40,056 nt of DNA from the NCBI GenBank assembly GCA_003134375.1, contig PLAY01000191.1, forward strand, positions 1 through 40,056. Reading direction: 5' to 3'. The notes below the pieces were generated by a model. It was not told the DNA's origin. It saw nothing but the letters and a program-made list of their open reading frames with translations, and searched no databases. Positions 1 through 16,100 of this stretch are shown one piece after another. Both the position numbers and the translations under genes were made by a program. Source of the stretch: Limisphaerales bacterium (lineage in GTDB: Bacteria > Verrucomicrobiota > Verrucomicrobiia > Limisphaerales > UBA11358). Within the stretch, counting starts at the first letter, position 1; the number at the start of each line of letters is the position of its first letter.

Positions 1-82
1 AAAGTTGGAACCGCCCTAGTTCCGGACACATTCCGTAATTGTTTCCGGCGAACCTTCCGCCACAATTTTCCGTCCGCTGCGT

Positions 83-784
83 TCACTTGTTGAACCGGAA
101 GTTGGTCACGTCGTAGTCCTGCATGACGTATTGCTTCGTTTCCAGCCGCATTTTGTTGGCGCGCTTGGCCTGGGTCTCGCCGCCTGCCTCGATCAAATCC
201 GCGTAGCTGATGATTTCTGCGCGGATGAAACCTTTCTGGATGTCGGTGTGAATCGTGCCGCCGGCTTCCCAGGCCGTGGTGCCCTTCCGGATGGGCCAGG
301 CGCGGTTTTCCTTGCCGCCGACGGTCAGAAAACAGATGTAGCCGCCCTCCCGGAACGCGCGCAGCATCAGGCCCTCGGGGTTTTCCAAATCCGGCGGTTC
401 GGCCACCACGATCGGCTTGGCGGTGAAAAAATTGTGCGCGGCGACGGCTTCCAGATCCGCCGGCGCCAGACCGGAATTGAAGACAAATTTTTCCTGTTCC
501 AAAAGTGCCTGGATTTTCTTCAACGCCTGGCGCTCGGCTTCCTGCGGCTCGCGGCCCAGGCGCGTTTCCACAAATTCCAGGTCCTTCAAAATCATGTCCG
601 CCCGGCCTTCCACCGACACCAGGATGGCGTCGGCATCAATCAACTGGTCCTCGCCGACCACGTCCACCTGGGCGTAGGTTTTCTTGTCCGCCTCGACCAG
701 CTTGTCGGCCTCGTCGAACCGCGGATCCTTGAGGTTGTGTTTGCCGGTTTTAATCCCGGCCAGACCGAATAACGCTATCTTCAT
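83..784 (-). CDS. YchF-like protein (DUF933/TGS C-terminal domain) lacking a GTPase site
   Basis: The last ~85 residues, with GGTIHTDIQKGFIRAE, a later GG and the ending DVTNFRFNK, match the C-terminal TGS-like (DUF933) domain of the ribosome-associated ATPase YchF/OLA1. A charged helical stretch around residues 68-95 resembles the helical insertion of YchF. The N-terminus starts like a G domain (MKIALFGLAGIKTGK) but has no intact GxxxxGKS/T P-loop and none of the later G motifs. At 233 aa it is much shorter than YchF (about 360 aa). It therefore looks like a degenerate paralogue that may bind ribosomes or partners without hydrolysing nucleotide; that function is inferred. It lies 11 bp after a small membrane protein gene and has no clear Shine-Dalgarno sequence. 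Confidence 0.8.
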   Translation of the reverse strand: MKIALFGLAGIKTGKHNLKDPRFDEADKLVEADKKTYAQVDVVGEDQLIDADAILVSVEGRADMILKDLEFVETRLGREPQEAERQALKKIQALLEQEKFVFNSGLAPADLEAVAAHNFFTAKPIVVAEPPDLENPEGLMLRAFREGGYICFLTVGGKENRAWPIRKGTTAWEAGGTIHTDIQKGFIRAEIISYADLIEAGGETQAKRANKMRLETKQYVMQDYDVTNFRFNK

Positions 785-795
785 AAATTTTGATT

Positions 796-1015
796 TTATT
801 CATCTTTGGCAAGTCTTTTGTATTTTCGCGAACAATAGAGGGAAATACACACAAAAATAAACCCGACAAATAAACCAAATGGATTAATGACGAGCGGATG
901 CCCAAGCGCCTTCATCATGCCAGGATTTATCCAGGGCATTAGAGATACAACAATGCAAAATGCACCAACCAATCCGAATATAATTCCTGCTGCTTCAAAA
1001 AACATCCGCTTTATT

Positions 1016-1026
<11 letters not shown>
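796..1026 (-). CDS. Small hypothetical two-helix membrane protein
   Basis: The 76-aa product has two hydrophobic segments, about residues 12-34 (AAGIIFGLVGAFCIVVSLM) and 46-64 (INPFGLFVGFIFVCISLY), with basic ends (KNKIKR and RKYKRLAK). This suits a hairpin in the inner membrane. The start codon lies inside the end of uvrA (11-bp overlap), so the gene may be translationally coupled to it. The stretch is clearly richer in A and T than the genes on both sides, which suggests a later arrival or relaxed selection. I do not recognise a family and assign no function. Alternatively it is a chance open frame, although its coherent membrane topology argues against that. Confidence 0.55.
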
Positions 1027-4159
<3,133 letters not shown>

Positions 4160-4261
4160 GGCCGTGAATTTTCAATTCAAACCAATCGGGAAATATAATC
4201 AAAGCCACGGCGAAAGCAAAGGCGGATGTTGCGCGGGCCCAATTTCGCAGCGATTAAAATT

Positions 4262-4924
4262 TCATGCGTCGGACAATTCCTTTACGCATAATATCGCCGC
4301 GGCCTTTTCCGGATGGTTGCGGGTCCAGACGAAATGTCCCGCCAGCGAAATCATGCCCCAGAAAAAACGCGGCCGGCCTTTGATGGCATGATATTCGCCC
4401 CGCAACTTTTTTGGCCCCAAAAATCCGGCGACATGATATCCATAACCAGCCATTTCGGCAGGCTCCCAGCCTGAAAGATGTTCTTGCAAGTCATCGTTGG
4501 CCGTATGTCGTTGTTGAAGAAAACCACAAGGGGTGAAGAGAATGACTTTCTTTGCGGCAATCCTTTCCATGTCCTGAATCATCTTCATGCCATCCGGCTT
4601 GACAACGTGTTCGATGACGTCAAGGCCAACACAGGCGTCAAATTGTTTGGGATGGAAATATCGGGCTAGATCCCGCACGTCGCCATGAATTATTTCATCA
4701 TGGGTATCAAGTCTTTTTGCCTCCCCAACCGACGGTTCATACCCGTCAATTCCCACAATGTGAGGAACCCCGATGGTGCGCATAACGGGGGAAGATCCGC
4801 ACCCCACATCCAATACGCTCTGGCAGCCCAACAACGCCTTGCGCAAAGCCAGCCTGACAGTAATCGCCCCCGGGTCAGTCCCCTGTCTTATCAATTCCAA
4901 TGCCAGCCTGGTTGCGCTTTTCAT
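4262..4924 (-). CDS. Class I SAM-dependent methyltransferase
   Basis: Residues 37-45 (SVLDVGCGS) form the glycine-rich SAM-binding motif I of class I methyltransferases. VGIDGYEPS provides the acidic end of the second strand, and [13 protein letters not shown] fits motif IV. The 220-aa length suits a single Rossmann-fold domain with a short C-terminal extension containing [16 protein letters not shown]. This is the Methyltransf_11/23 style of small-molecule or glycan methyltransferase; the substrate cannot be read from the sequence. It lies between the giant exoprotein gene (126-bp gap) and uvrA (102-bp gap), all on the same strand, with no clear terminator in either gap. A functional link to either neighbour is not evident. 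Confidence 0.85.
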   Translation of the reverse strand: MKSATRLALELIRQGTDPGAITVRLALRKALLGCQSVLDVGCGSSPVMRTIGVPHIVGIDGYEPSVGEAKRLDTHDEIIHGDVRDLARYFHPKQFDACVGLDVIEHVVKPDGMKMIQDMERIAAKKVILFTPCGFLQQRHTANDDLQEHLSGWEPAEMAGYGYHVAGFLGPKKLRGEYHAIKGRPRFFWGMISLAGHFVWTRNHPEKAAAILCVKELSDA

Positions 4925-5050
4925 AAGTTCGCTTTGCTGGAAGCCTATATTTCAAGCCTCCATTAAACAATGGATTTCCGCCACCAACTCCGCAGCCTGA
5001 ATGACGGTTGGAAGGAAAAACACCGGGACCGCGCTAAAATTCTCGCGTCG

Positions 5051-7150
5051 CTACGGATATTCGTAGAGCCGGAAAAACTTCGTGCTGGCCGGCGGGCCGG
5101 TCTGGCCGTTGTCAATGAAGGTATAGACGCCGTTGGCCGGCGTGGGAACCGGACTGGCAATGATGGACCAACTGCTGAACGGCAGCGCGAGATTGGTCGT
5201 CCATAGAATTTTATACTGGTAATTCGTCGGCGCGCTCCACTTGAACACCAGGTCATTGGTCCCGGTGATGTTGGTGACGGTGACGCTGGAAATGGACAGC
5301 GTTTGCGGTATCGGCGTCATAAACGGCCAGGCAATGAGCCGGTAAAATTTCATGGGGCCGAACCCGCCCGTCAATGAGCCGTCATCCAAGAAGGTGAAGA
5401 TTCCGGTGGTGGAGGTCAGGACGATGTTGGAAATCGTATGCCACGCCGCCGGGGGCGCGAGATTGGTCGTCCACTGCACCTGATACTGATAATTCGTCAG
5501 GCCGTTCCATTTGAGCCAGACGCCGCCGTTGGTCGCGGTGACGCTGAAATGGGACACCGCGATGGGCGGGGTAAAACCGAACGCCACCTGGAAGACGAAC
5601 GTGACGTTGCTGACGCCGGGATTTTGGAACCCGAGGAAATAGTTCGTACCCGGCACGAGCGGCGGCGGGGAACTGCCCGTGAGCACGAAGGTGCCGGCGC
5701 TGGTGGCGGACAGCATCAGCACATCGCCCGCGCTGGTGCTGCCGGTGGGCGGATTGGTCTGGTTGAACCACACGTTCAACGGCCCGGTGGCGGGAATCAG
5801 GAGGTTGCTCGCCGAGATGGCGTTGGCCGGCACGGTCACCACCGCCTGCGACATGGCCCCGGCCAGGACCGTGTTGGTGGCGGGACCCGAACCGGTGATC
5901 GGCCCCAGATTCAGGTCGCCCAAGACCCGGTAGAATTTCATGGGGCCAAACCCGCCGGTCAGCGTGCCGTCGTCAAACCAGCTGTAATGCCCGTTGGTCG
6001 TCGTCACGACCACGTTGATGACCGGGTTCAGGACCGTGTGCCATACAATCAGCGGCAGGAGATTGGTCGTCCACTGAATCTCGTACTGGAAATTCGTCGG
6101 CCCCTGCCACTGGAGCAGGAAGCCGTTCGTCCCGCCAATGTTGGTGTAGATGATGCCGGAGATGATAATCGGACTGGTTGGCGCGTTGGTTGAGGTCAAT
6201 AAATGAAAATCCACCTCGAGGCTGAAACTGACGGCAAAACTGTTCGTGTTTTGCACGCCGAGCCAATAAGTCCCGCCGGGAACAATATTTGTCGGCACAC
6301 TGGTGGTGCTCAAAACGGAAATGCCATTCGTCGCGCCCGCCAGCAGGGTGTAGTCACCCGCGTTCGTCCCCGTTGGCGGCGCGGTCTGGTTGAACAGCAG
6401 GTTCACCGGCCCGGTGGCGGAGAGCAGCAGGTTGGTCGCAAAATCCGCGTTGGTGGGCACGTTGATCAAAAAGTAGTCAATGCCGCCGGCCGAAACGGAG
6501 TTCGTCTCCGGTACGCCGTTGGTCAGAGACTGCAAGAGTATCAACCGGTAAAAACGCGTCGGGCCGAACGGGAACTCCGAACCGTCGTCGAAGAAGGTGA
6601 ACCGGCTGTTCGTAGGCGTGAGGTAGGTGCTGTAACCGATGATGTTCGTAAACGTCTGCCAGTACACCGGCGGCGGGAGGTTGCCCGTCCATTGCACCTG
6701 GAAATAATCGTTGGTGGGCGCATACCACGTCAGCAGGAAGCCGTTGAACCCGCCGATATTGGTGTAAACAATGGAGGTGATGGTAATGACCGGCGGCGGC
6801 GGTGGCGGCGGCGGCAGCGGCGGCAGCGGCGGATAAAAATCAACCTCAATCCCAAAACTGACCGGAACGACGCCCGGGTTTTGCACGCCCAGATAATATG
6901 TCCCGCCCGGAATGATATTGGTCGGCATGAAGTTTGTGGTTATGCCCAAAAGGGAACTGCCGCCCATCGAATTGGCCAGCAAAATATAGTCGCCCGTGTT
7001 GGTTCCCGTCGGGAAGCCCGCCCGGCTGAACCACAGGTTCACCGGCGCGCTGGGCGAAATCAGGATGTTGGTGGCCAGTTGCGCATAGCCCGGCACCGTG
7101 ACCAGGTAATAGGTGAAGCTGCCGGCCGGGAGCGTGTTGGTCTGCGGCAC
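5051..7150 (-). repeat. Tandem PPC-like/FN3-like ~200-aa modules in the giant exoprotein
   Basis: The C-terminal ~700 residues consist of three PPC-like plus FN3-like pairs (nt about 7150-6530, 6520-5925 and 5885-5325) and one final FN3-like copy (5300-5051). PPC-like units share PTGTNxGDYxLL and GGTYYLGVQNPG; FN3-like units share YxxQWTTNL followed by FxDDGxxxGFGPMKFYRL. An earlier PPC-like copy lies near 9510-9190. Such modules are common adhesive or carbohydrate-contacting tails of secreted proteins; that role is inferred here. Confidence 0.75.
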
Positions 7151-10100
7151 GGCATTGGTGAGCGGCAGCGAGGTGGTGACGATGTTGGTAATGCTGACCA
7201 TGACGCTGACCGTCACCGGGCCAAAACCATTGGCGGTGGCCAGATTCGTGACGGTGAAACCGAACGAGGCGAAGCCGAAATAATTATTCGAGGGCATGAA
7301 CGTGGCCGTGTAGCCGTTGGTCCCCAGGGTCACGACGCCGTTGGTGCCATTGGTCACGCCGAAGCTCAGGTTGCCCGTCCGGCCCACGACCGCATAAAGG
7401 TCCACGGCCACCGGCGTGTTTGAAACGGTCAAGGCATGCGGAGCGGCCAGCCAGTTGAGGTAATGTTCCAGGTCCGTGTAACCGTCCGGGTTGCTGTGAT
7501 TGTTGTTCGGCACGGCCGGGTCCATGCTGGTCACGCCGGTCGCCTTCAAAGTGATTTCCCAATAATCGGGCAGGCCGTCCCCGTCGCTGTCCAGCGGCTG
7601 CGGGGCGGAATCGAGCACCGGCCAGGGATTGACGCCGACGAAGTTGGCAAGTCCCTGGGAAACCCAATACACGGCCGCGTTCGGGTAACCCGAGTAAGTC
7701 ACTCCGAAGTTCGTGCCGAGGTAAACGCCCGGGAAGCTGTTCGAGCTGATGAAGTCAATGATCTGGCCGCTCTTGTTGCGGACGTTGGCGACGATGTTGG
7801 TGTCCACCGGGTCGCGCAACAGGGACGTGCCGGCCGCCGGACTGCCCGCCGCCGTGACGCCCGCCACCGAGGCGCCGGCAAAGGCCAGTACCTGCTCGTA
7901 AGTAAACGCGGGATCATTCGTGGCGGCCGAAATTCCGTTGGTGATCAGGGTCGGGCTGCCGAGTTGCGTCAAATTGCCGTTGAACATGCCCCAATCGGTG
8001 TTGGTGCCGTCGAGCACGATGTTGAAGGCATTGGTATCAATCAGGTTGGTGGCCTCGTAAATCTGCGTGAACCGGGCGTTGGGCACGCCGGAGGCAAAGG
8101 CGATGCCGGGATTGGCGCTGTTGCTGCCGGCGATGAAATAATTGCCGCGATAGTTGAGATAATTGTTGTAGCCGCCCGGGTTGTTCGTCGCGTCGTCCTC
8201 GTTTAGCCCGGCCGCTGCGCCCCAGTTGCACACCACGTTGTTGATGAAATCCAACCGGATATTGTCGCCCACCCGCGGATTGTAGCTGTAGTTGTCCGCG
8301 TAAAGGTTGTGCAGATAACTGACGGCGCCGGAGCCGTCACGGATCTGCGAACCATAGCCGTGCTCCTGATAACCGGCGCCGGCGGGATAGGCGGAATGGT
8401 CGAGCGGCTGGGCGATCATGGACCACTGCACCGTGACATTCGTCGAATAGGTGGTGGACAGGACGGTGTCCAGGCTCCACGACGCGGAAAGGTGGTCGGC
8501 AATCGAATTGGTGACCCCGAGGAAATGGAACGAATCGCCCTGGAAGTACTGGGCATAGATGTCACCCGGACGGCTGCGGAGGAAGCGCAAAATCTCGTCG
8601 TGGGCATGATCCACTGTGCCGTGGGCGGTCTCCGCCGAGAATGTCAATCCCTGGATGGTGATGCCGGCGCCCGGCGCCGTCTGGCCGGCGATGGTGAAAT
8701 AGGGATTGTTGATCTGGAGCGGTGAATACAGGTTGATGGTGCCGGAAACGTCGAAGACGATGGTGCGGCTGCCAAAGGTGGAGACGATGCCGTTGCGCAG
8801 GCTGCCCGGCCCGGAATCATTCAGGTTGACGACGTGATAAACATCGCCGCCGCGGCCGCCGATGGCGAAGCCGCCCGCACCTTCCGCGCCGGAGAACGCC
8901 GGCTGGCCGTTGGTGAGCACCACCAGGACATGGAAAATGTTGGTCGCCCACTGCACTGGCGATGAGTTGTCATTCACGATGTTGGTGAGGGTATAGACGG
9001 CGGGCGCCTGGCTGGCCGTTGGCGTCCAGGTGATGACGCCGTTGGCATCAATGACCGGAGCCGGACCGCTGTAAACGGAACTGGTCAGCGTGTAGGGCAA
9101 CGGCGGCGTTCCGCCCGTGGCCGCGTTGGTGACGGTGAACAACTGGTTCGTGACGGCAAGCAGTTCGGGCAATTGCGGCAGGCTCAACGGCGGCGGCACC
9201 AGATGGAAGTTCACCTGAATGTCGTAGGTAACGCCGCTGGCGCCCAGGTTTTGCACGCCCAGATAATAAGTTCCGCCGGCGGCGAACTTCGGCACGCTGA
9301 TGGTGGTCAAAATGGCCGAGCCGCCGCCTGTTGGTGCGCTGAGGATCAGATAATCCGTCGGCAGGATGCCGGTGGGCGGGTTGAACGCGTCGAACCACAG
9401 GTTCAGCGGGCCGGTGGTGTTAAACAGGATGTTCGTGGAGATGTCCGCGTTGGTCGGAACGATGATCAGGTAATACGCGATGCCATTCGGCGGAATGAGA
9501 TTATTGGTTAGCACCTGCGTGTTGGTAAGCGTGGTGATGGTGGGCGGCGTGTAGGGGAAGTTGAACCGCAACTGCCAGCTCACGAGCGTGCCGACGTCGC
9601 CGGCGCGGTCGTCCTGGATTTCGAGCGTCCACTGGCCCAGCGCATCCTCGCCGTCCAGGAGATCCAAGGATTCTTCGGGCTGGTAATACAGGTCGTAATT
9701 GTTCGTCGGGACCGTGGTCAGGACGAAACTGTCCAGCAACATGCCCGGCTCGAGGCCGGTGATTTGCAGCGGCGTGCTGGTCGTGGTGGCGGTGAAACTG
9801 TAGGTGGCGGTCTGCCAGTTGGTGTCGTTGCCAAAAAAGATGGGCTGAGGAGCGCCGTTCAACGTCACGTACGCCTCCGCCAGGCCCTGGGCGATGCCGC
9901 CCGGCGCGTTGGTGTTGTACTTGGTCAAGCCATTGGTGCCTTGATTGTAAATGGCCAGGATTTCCGAGGCCGAGAGCGGGCGATTGTAAACGGTCGGCTC
10001 GTCCAGATATCCATTTAAAGCATTGAATGTCGGGCTGGCAAAGCTGCCGGCCGCCCGCCAACCCAGCCATAAAGGAAAGGTGGTTTGGGTCGTAAAGGAA

Positions 10101-13100
10101 TTGCCCAGATTCGCGGTTGCGACCACCACCCCGTTTCGATAAATCACCGCATTCCCGCTGATTTTGTCGTAGGTCAACGCCACATGTTGGAAACTGCCAA
10201 AGGCTACCACGTTAACCAGTGAAGAAATCGAATGGGAGGCGATGGCCGTGTCCTCAAGATTGGCGTCAAGGTCGCCCGTCCCACTATTGGGCCCACCAGT
10301 GCCATTATAGGGTGCGATTGTGAACGCAAGACCGACGGGAGCGTCGCCGCTGCCGGAACCCGTGTTCCATTCAAACAAATCCGCGAGATGTATCTGGGCA
10401 TCCCAGTAGAGCCAGGTATCAAGGGTGAAACCGCTGCTGCTGGTCCCCACATCCAGACTGGGATTGGCGGGAACTTCTATGTAGGAGCTGGTCCCGTTAA
10501 AAACAAATGCTTTGCCGACCTGGCCGGCAGTGTAATCGATATCATTGGGCATGCCGTTATTCCCGCTGATGGAATCAACTGCATTGCTCTCGGCGCGCCA
10601 CAAGGCCACGGCGCCCGGCCCGCGATACGCAAACGACAGGGTGTAAGTCTGGCCCGGCACCAAGGGCAGGATCCGGGAAATCTGGCCGTCAGCCAGTGCC
10701 AGCAGGTTGGTGCCCGTGTTGGCCAACACTGAATTGCTGATCACCGTCACCTGGTTGGCGGTGACCGTCCAGCCGCCAAAGCCCGGATTGACTCCGGCAA
10801 CATAATCACCGGCGTATGTGTTTTCAAAACCGTCGTTCAGGTTTGCCGGCGTCAGGTCAATGCAATCCAGGAGCACTCCAAATATATCTCCGTCGGGATC
10901 CAGAGAATGGAAGGTTAGTGTTGTGATGTCGGAAGTTGCGGTAAAGACGACATTGGTTGTTGTCCACCCCAGGTTCAGCCAGTCATTAGTCTGGGTTACC
11001 GACAGGTTCAGCAATGAATTGCCGTTTTGGAGAACCTGCATGGACGCCGTTGGGTAGCCATTATTCTTCCCTTCCGCATTCTGGGCGTAGGTAAAAGCAA
11101 GCGTGTAGTTTTGGCCCGGAACGGTGGCAATGTTGGTTGAAATGGTTCCCGGGGCACTGCCATCCAGATCAATGTAGTTGGTTCCTTCATCGGCGGTGCT
11201 GTTGGTGCTGTACGAAGGGGGAGCGATCGTATCAATGCTTCCGTTATTAACAAGCCACCCTCCGCCAAAATAGTTTCCAGTTCCTATATTGGCATTCCCG
11301 CTTCCTTCAAACGAACTGTGCCACTCCGGCAGACTGGCCGGCAGCGCCGGTATTCCCGGCACAAACGGCGGCGGGGCGAACTTGATGGGCGTCGTGGTCT
11401 TGTTCGTATCTTCTGTCAGCACCAGATAGGTTTGCCGGGCCTGCATGGCACTCACCGTGTAATCCCATCCCGTGCCCATCTCGCCGCCGACCGGATTCAT
11501 CACGATGGTCAGAAAGGTGGAATTAACGTAGGCGACATTGAACACACCGCTGCCGCTGATAAGCCCGGAATCAAAAATCAAGGCCCCGCTCTGGTCATAT
11601 ACCACCATCCGGTCCGGGATGCTGTAGAAATTGTAGAAAATGGACAGCGTCCCGGTGTCCACGGCCACATTGATGACGTTGGTGGCCGCACCCGCGCCGC
11701 CCGAGACCGAGACCGGGACGACGTTGGTGATGGTGCTGGTCGCGCCCATGTTGGCGGTGTTGCCGCCGCGGTTCTCCCCCAGCAACACCCGCGTGCCGTC
11801 CGGACTGATCAAATGGAACACCAAATCCGACACGCGCGGATGGTCCACGCGCAGGGCCACGTCCACCGACGAGATGGGCTGGTCCGCCGTCACGTACATG
11901 GAAGCGGTCGTCACCGCATCGTCCGGAATCGGCACCGGGCCGGCGGAAGTGTAAATCACCTGTGCGGGCGGCGTGACCAGGCCGAGATTGGCGATGAGAT
12001 AAAAATTCTGCTGCTGCACACTGCCATTGTACAACCCGACCCAGTAACGGCCCGGCGGCGGCGACCCAATGTAAATCGAGTTGCCCGGCGCTGGCGGTGG
12101 CGTTGGCGGGTTGGTCAACCCCACCGGCCCATATTCATTGGTGTCCGTCAGCGTCGGGATGGCGCCGTCTTTGACATAAAGTTCCACTGGGGGGGTCGAT
12201 GGGGGCTGGGTAAGGTTTGTGGCCGATATCGTGAGGCTGGCCGTCCCGGAGGGCACGTCAATGTAGCCATACCACCAACCCATCGGCCCAACGGTGCCGT
12301 AAACACCCTTGCCCAAATTCTGATGCGGCTGAACCAACAGGTTGAAATTCTGCACGCTGCCGGTCTGCGTCAGCGAATCGTCCACCTCGGTTAAAATCCA
12401 CGGGCCAATGCCCTGCTGGCCGACGTAACCGTTCAAACTGCCCGGCCCGTCCGACGGTCGCGAGCCGAAGATGTTGTTCTGGCCGCTGTCGTCATAAATG
12501 AGCGTGTAAGGTCCGGGCGGATTGCCGAGTGAATCATGATTGTTCACCACAACGGTCTGCGACAACCCGTTCTGGCCGCCGTGCTTGAGTGTGCCGATGA
12601 GGTCGCCAAAATTCTGGTGCGTGATGAGGTTCGTCACCACGACGCGCTGGATTTCCATTGAATATATGGCGAGAGCGAAAATATATTGCACACCCGGATG
12701 CGCCGTGCTGCCGTCCGGAATGTTCGCCGGCAGCACCAGCCCGTTGACGATCTGGTCGCCGTTCGAATTCATCTGGCTGAAAGGGATGTCGGTAAAAATG
12801 GGAATGAATCCATATTCCGCCGCCTGTTGGTCCTCCGAATACACGCCCACGTAATAAACCTTGCCGGGCGCTGAATCGGTGTAATACACGAATTCCGTGC
12901 CGCCGCGGCCGACCGATTTGTCCGCATTGGAAATGGCGACGGGATTAAGATTCGTCAACGTCGGGTCGCTGCTGACGTAAAGATCAATGTCCGCCTCCGG
13001 TCGCGTAACATTGCCGTAGGAGCCAGCATTATTGCCGGCGGGGTTGGCAAACACGCCCATGCGCGGAATCGAGAGCGTGTCCGGATCGAAGGTGATGAAC

Positions 13101-16100
13101 GCGGCGTTGGTGAAATCCGCCGGGCCGGGGTTGGTCATCACGTAGAAATGCCACTGGTTCGTCATGCCCAGCGTGATGAGGTTCGTCCCGCCCAGTTGAA
13201 TGCCGTTCAATTCCGTTCCATTGGTCGTCAGGAGGATGGTGTTGGTGCCAAGCAGCGGCGTGCTGGCGCCGGCCAATTGATTCATATACGGCGCTTCGGG
13301 GCTGACCACATAAGTGATTTGCTGGTCGGATGTGGGGTTGGAGATGATCCCTAGCCCAGGCCCGACGTCCGTTACCGTGAGAGCGTTGGTCACTTCCCCT
13401 TCACCGTAGGAAATCACCAGTGCATAATCTTGCACCACGTTGGGCGCATAAACTCCGGCGGCGTTGTTGGTCTGCGCAGTGACGGCGTTGACGTTGACGC
13501 GGTAACCTTGGACTGTCACGTAAAAATTAGTTCCCACGCCTGCCGGCAGGTAAACATTTTCCACGTTGTTGATGGAATCGTAAACCGGTGCATTCGTACC
13601 TTCCGGCGTGTTGTAGATGCCTCCGGCGATGTCGTTGCCATAATAGACAACTCCGGCCGATGAATTGGAAACGATCAGATTGAGGTCATTCACCAGTTTG
13701 ACGGCGGCGGCGGGATCGCCCGGCGGATCCGTCCAAGCCAGAGTAAAACGCAAGGGAAGGGTTTGCGCGTTGGTATTGGCGATGGTCACCAAATACGTGT
13801 GGCTGTCGCCAGTGGCCAGCGCGCTGGCTGGACTTTGGTCAATCATCAGCATGGATTCCCCGGTGCTGTTATTCACGTTGGTCGCGATTCCCGGCGGAAG
13901 CGAGTTTGTCAGGTTGATTAACCCCCAGCCCTGGAAATTGATCGAATTTTGGACCTCGAAATCGTAGTTTCCATCGGAGCGCGCACCATTGATAAGCATG
14001 GCCTTGAGCAACGCCGGGCTGGGCGTGGCGTGCAGTGTGTTGGTGAAGTAATCCTGCATCAACGCCAGCACGCCCGACACGTCCGCCGCCGCCATGCTCG
14101 TGCCGGTTTCGTAACGGTAGTAATGTGGAGGAATGTCTCCGTCAAGTGAGTCGTTCAAATTACTCAGCACGGTGTAATAATTCCCCAAATCGTTGGTGGT
14201 GATGATTTCAGTAATAATATCATAGTTGACGGTGCTGCCTGTGTTGTTGCCGATGGCATACCAAAATCCCGAGTTCTGTACATCCTGGATGCCGGTGATG
14301 GCACCGCCGCTGTTTGGCGGGATGGAAACCTCGTCGTTCATGGTCACGAAATCGAAGATATTGGTTGTCGGCAAATCCGCCTGTTCCACGTAAATCGGCA
14401 AATTCGTCGGGAATGGCGATGACGAGAGTAAGTTGGGTACAACTTGAACGATGACTCCGATGGCGTTGCCGGGAACAAAAATGTCATAATAATTCAGCGT
14501 ATTGGGATCCACGACCTGATCTTCGTACGCATCATAGTAGTAATTTGTTGGATTGTAATACGCCGACTCATTCCATTGGCTGGAGCGGGTGGAAATGACA
14601 AACGACCCGGGTGCGACCACGTCCGGCTTGTAACGTCCGCTGTTGCCTTCGGTGCCGATGCCGACATTGCCGCGGCTGGAATATCCAGCTACTTGAAAAC
14701 TTGAGTCTGTCTCCGGCTGCCAGACCGCGCTTTGGTTGCTGTTAAGATCGGTGACAATGTTGGTGATGCCGCGCAACTGCTCCAGCGCACCCACGGTAAT
14801 CACGTTCTTGGCCGTGGCCGGCGAAAGAATGGTATCCGGGTTGCCACCACCGCCGCCATCGTTGCCCCCACCGCCATTGCCTGCCGAGAACACAAACAAT
14901 ACCGGTTGCGAACCCGTCACCCCCGGCAGCGCGTCGCGCACCGCCGCGTCATAACTCGCCGCCGCCAAGTCGTAACTGCTGTCGCCGTAATTCCAACTGT
15001 TGTTCGAAATCAGCGCGTTTATTTGCGCCGTGGCTTCTTGAAGTTCCTGGTCCGAATCATACCAATCCATGGCCAACAAGGTTGCCTGCGGTGCCATCCC
15101 CCGGAACTGGCCGTTGGCCGGCGGCATGATCGAACCCTGCGCGTTCGTCACTGTCATTGATTCCGTACCGTCACCGGCGATGATGCCCGCCACATGCGTC
15201 CCGTGACCATTGCTGTCAACCAAATTCGCCGGATCGCCAAACACCCGAACGGGCGTCGAATGATTGTGGGAAAAATCCGGATGCGTCGCGTCAATGCCCG
15301 AATCGTTCACTTCCACCAGCACGTTCGAGCCGCTCAGATTCATGTAATTCGATATAACTTGCGTGTCCGCCGCCACGCCCACGGTCGCCCGGCTTAAATC
15401 ATTCGCGTGAACGCGTTGGTGATATGGCTCGACAATTTGCACGCCGGGCAGCGCGGCCAGCGCAATCCAATCCGTCGGCGGCTGCACGCGCACCACCGGC
15501 CCAAACGGCGAATTGTCCCGCGCGACAATCCGGCCGCCGAGCTTTTCAATCTGCGCGACTGTCGCCGCCGCGCTGTCTTTGAACAAACCGAGCGTCAAAC
15601 AGGTTCCCGCGGGCAGCGGCGACTGTTTCACCGCCAGCGCAAGCAACGAAGGCCCCGCCGCCCGGTTGGTTTTCGTTGGCGCGGAAGAAAGCGTTTTTTG
15701 TCCAACCGTCACGGGCATGGACGAGGATATTTTGTAATACGGCTCGAAGGGCACGACGGCCTGCGTGAGCGGATTTCCCCCCAATCCATTGGCCACGCCC
15801 GCGGGGGCGCGCACGAGATAGGCATCGTTCGGGATGTAGGAAACAATTTCCGCGCCCGACCGTGCCAGCATCGCGCGGAAGGCATTGTCAATCGGCCCGC
15901 GCGCCTGGACGATGTAAGCGCCCGGGTCGCCCGGCGACTGCAAATTTTTGGGAATGGAAAGGTTCAGCGGGCCGGTGGTGTCAATCAGCGCGTTCTCCAG
16001 CAAAATCGCGTGGCGGTCGCGCGTCAACTGATCGAGCGACTTGCTGGTATTGCTGAGGCGCCAGGCAAATTGGTTGGTTTTGGCCGAAATTACATTGTTT

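Noticed and set aside
6203..7423. 406-aa plus-strand frame opposite the giant exoprotein
   Set aside because: Its Arg/Gly/His-rich content reflects the antisense of Thr/Pro/Asn codons in the exoprotein. No start signal or domain.
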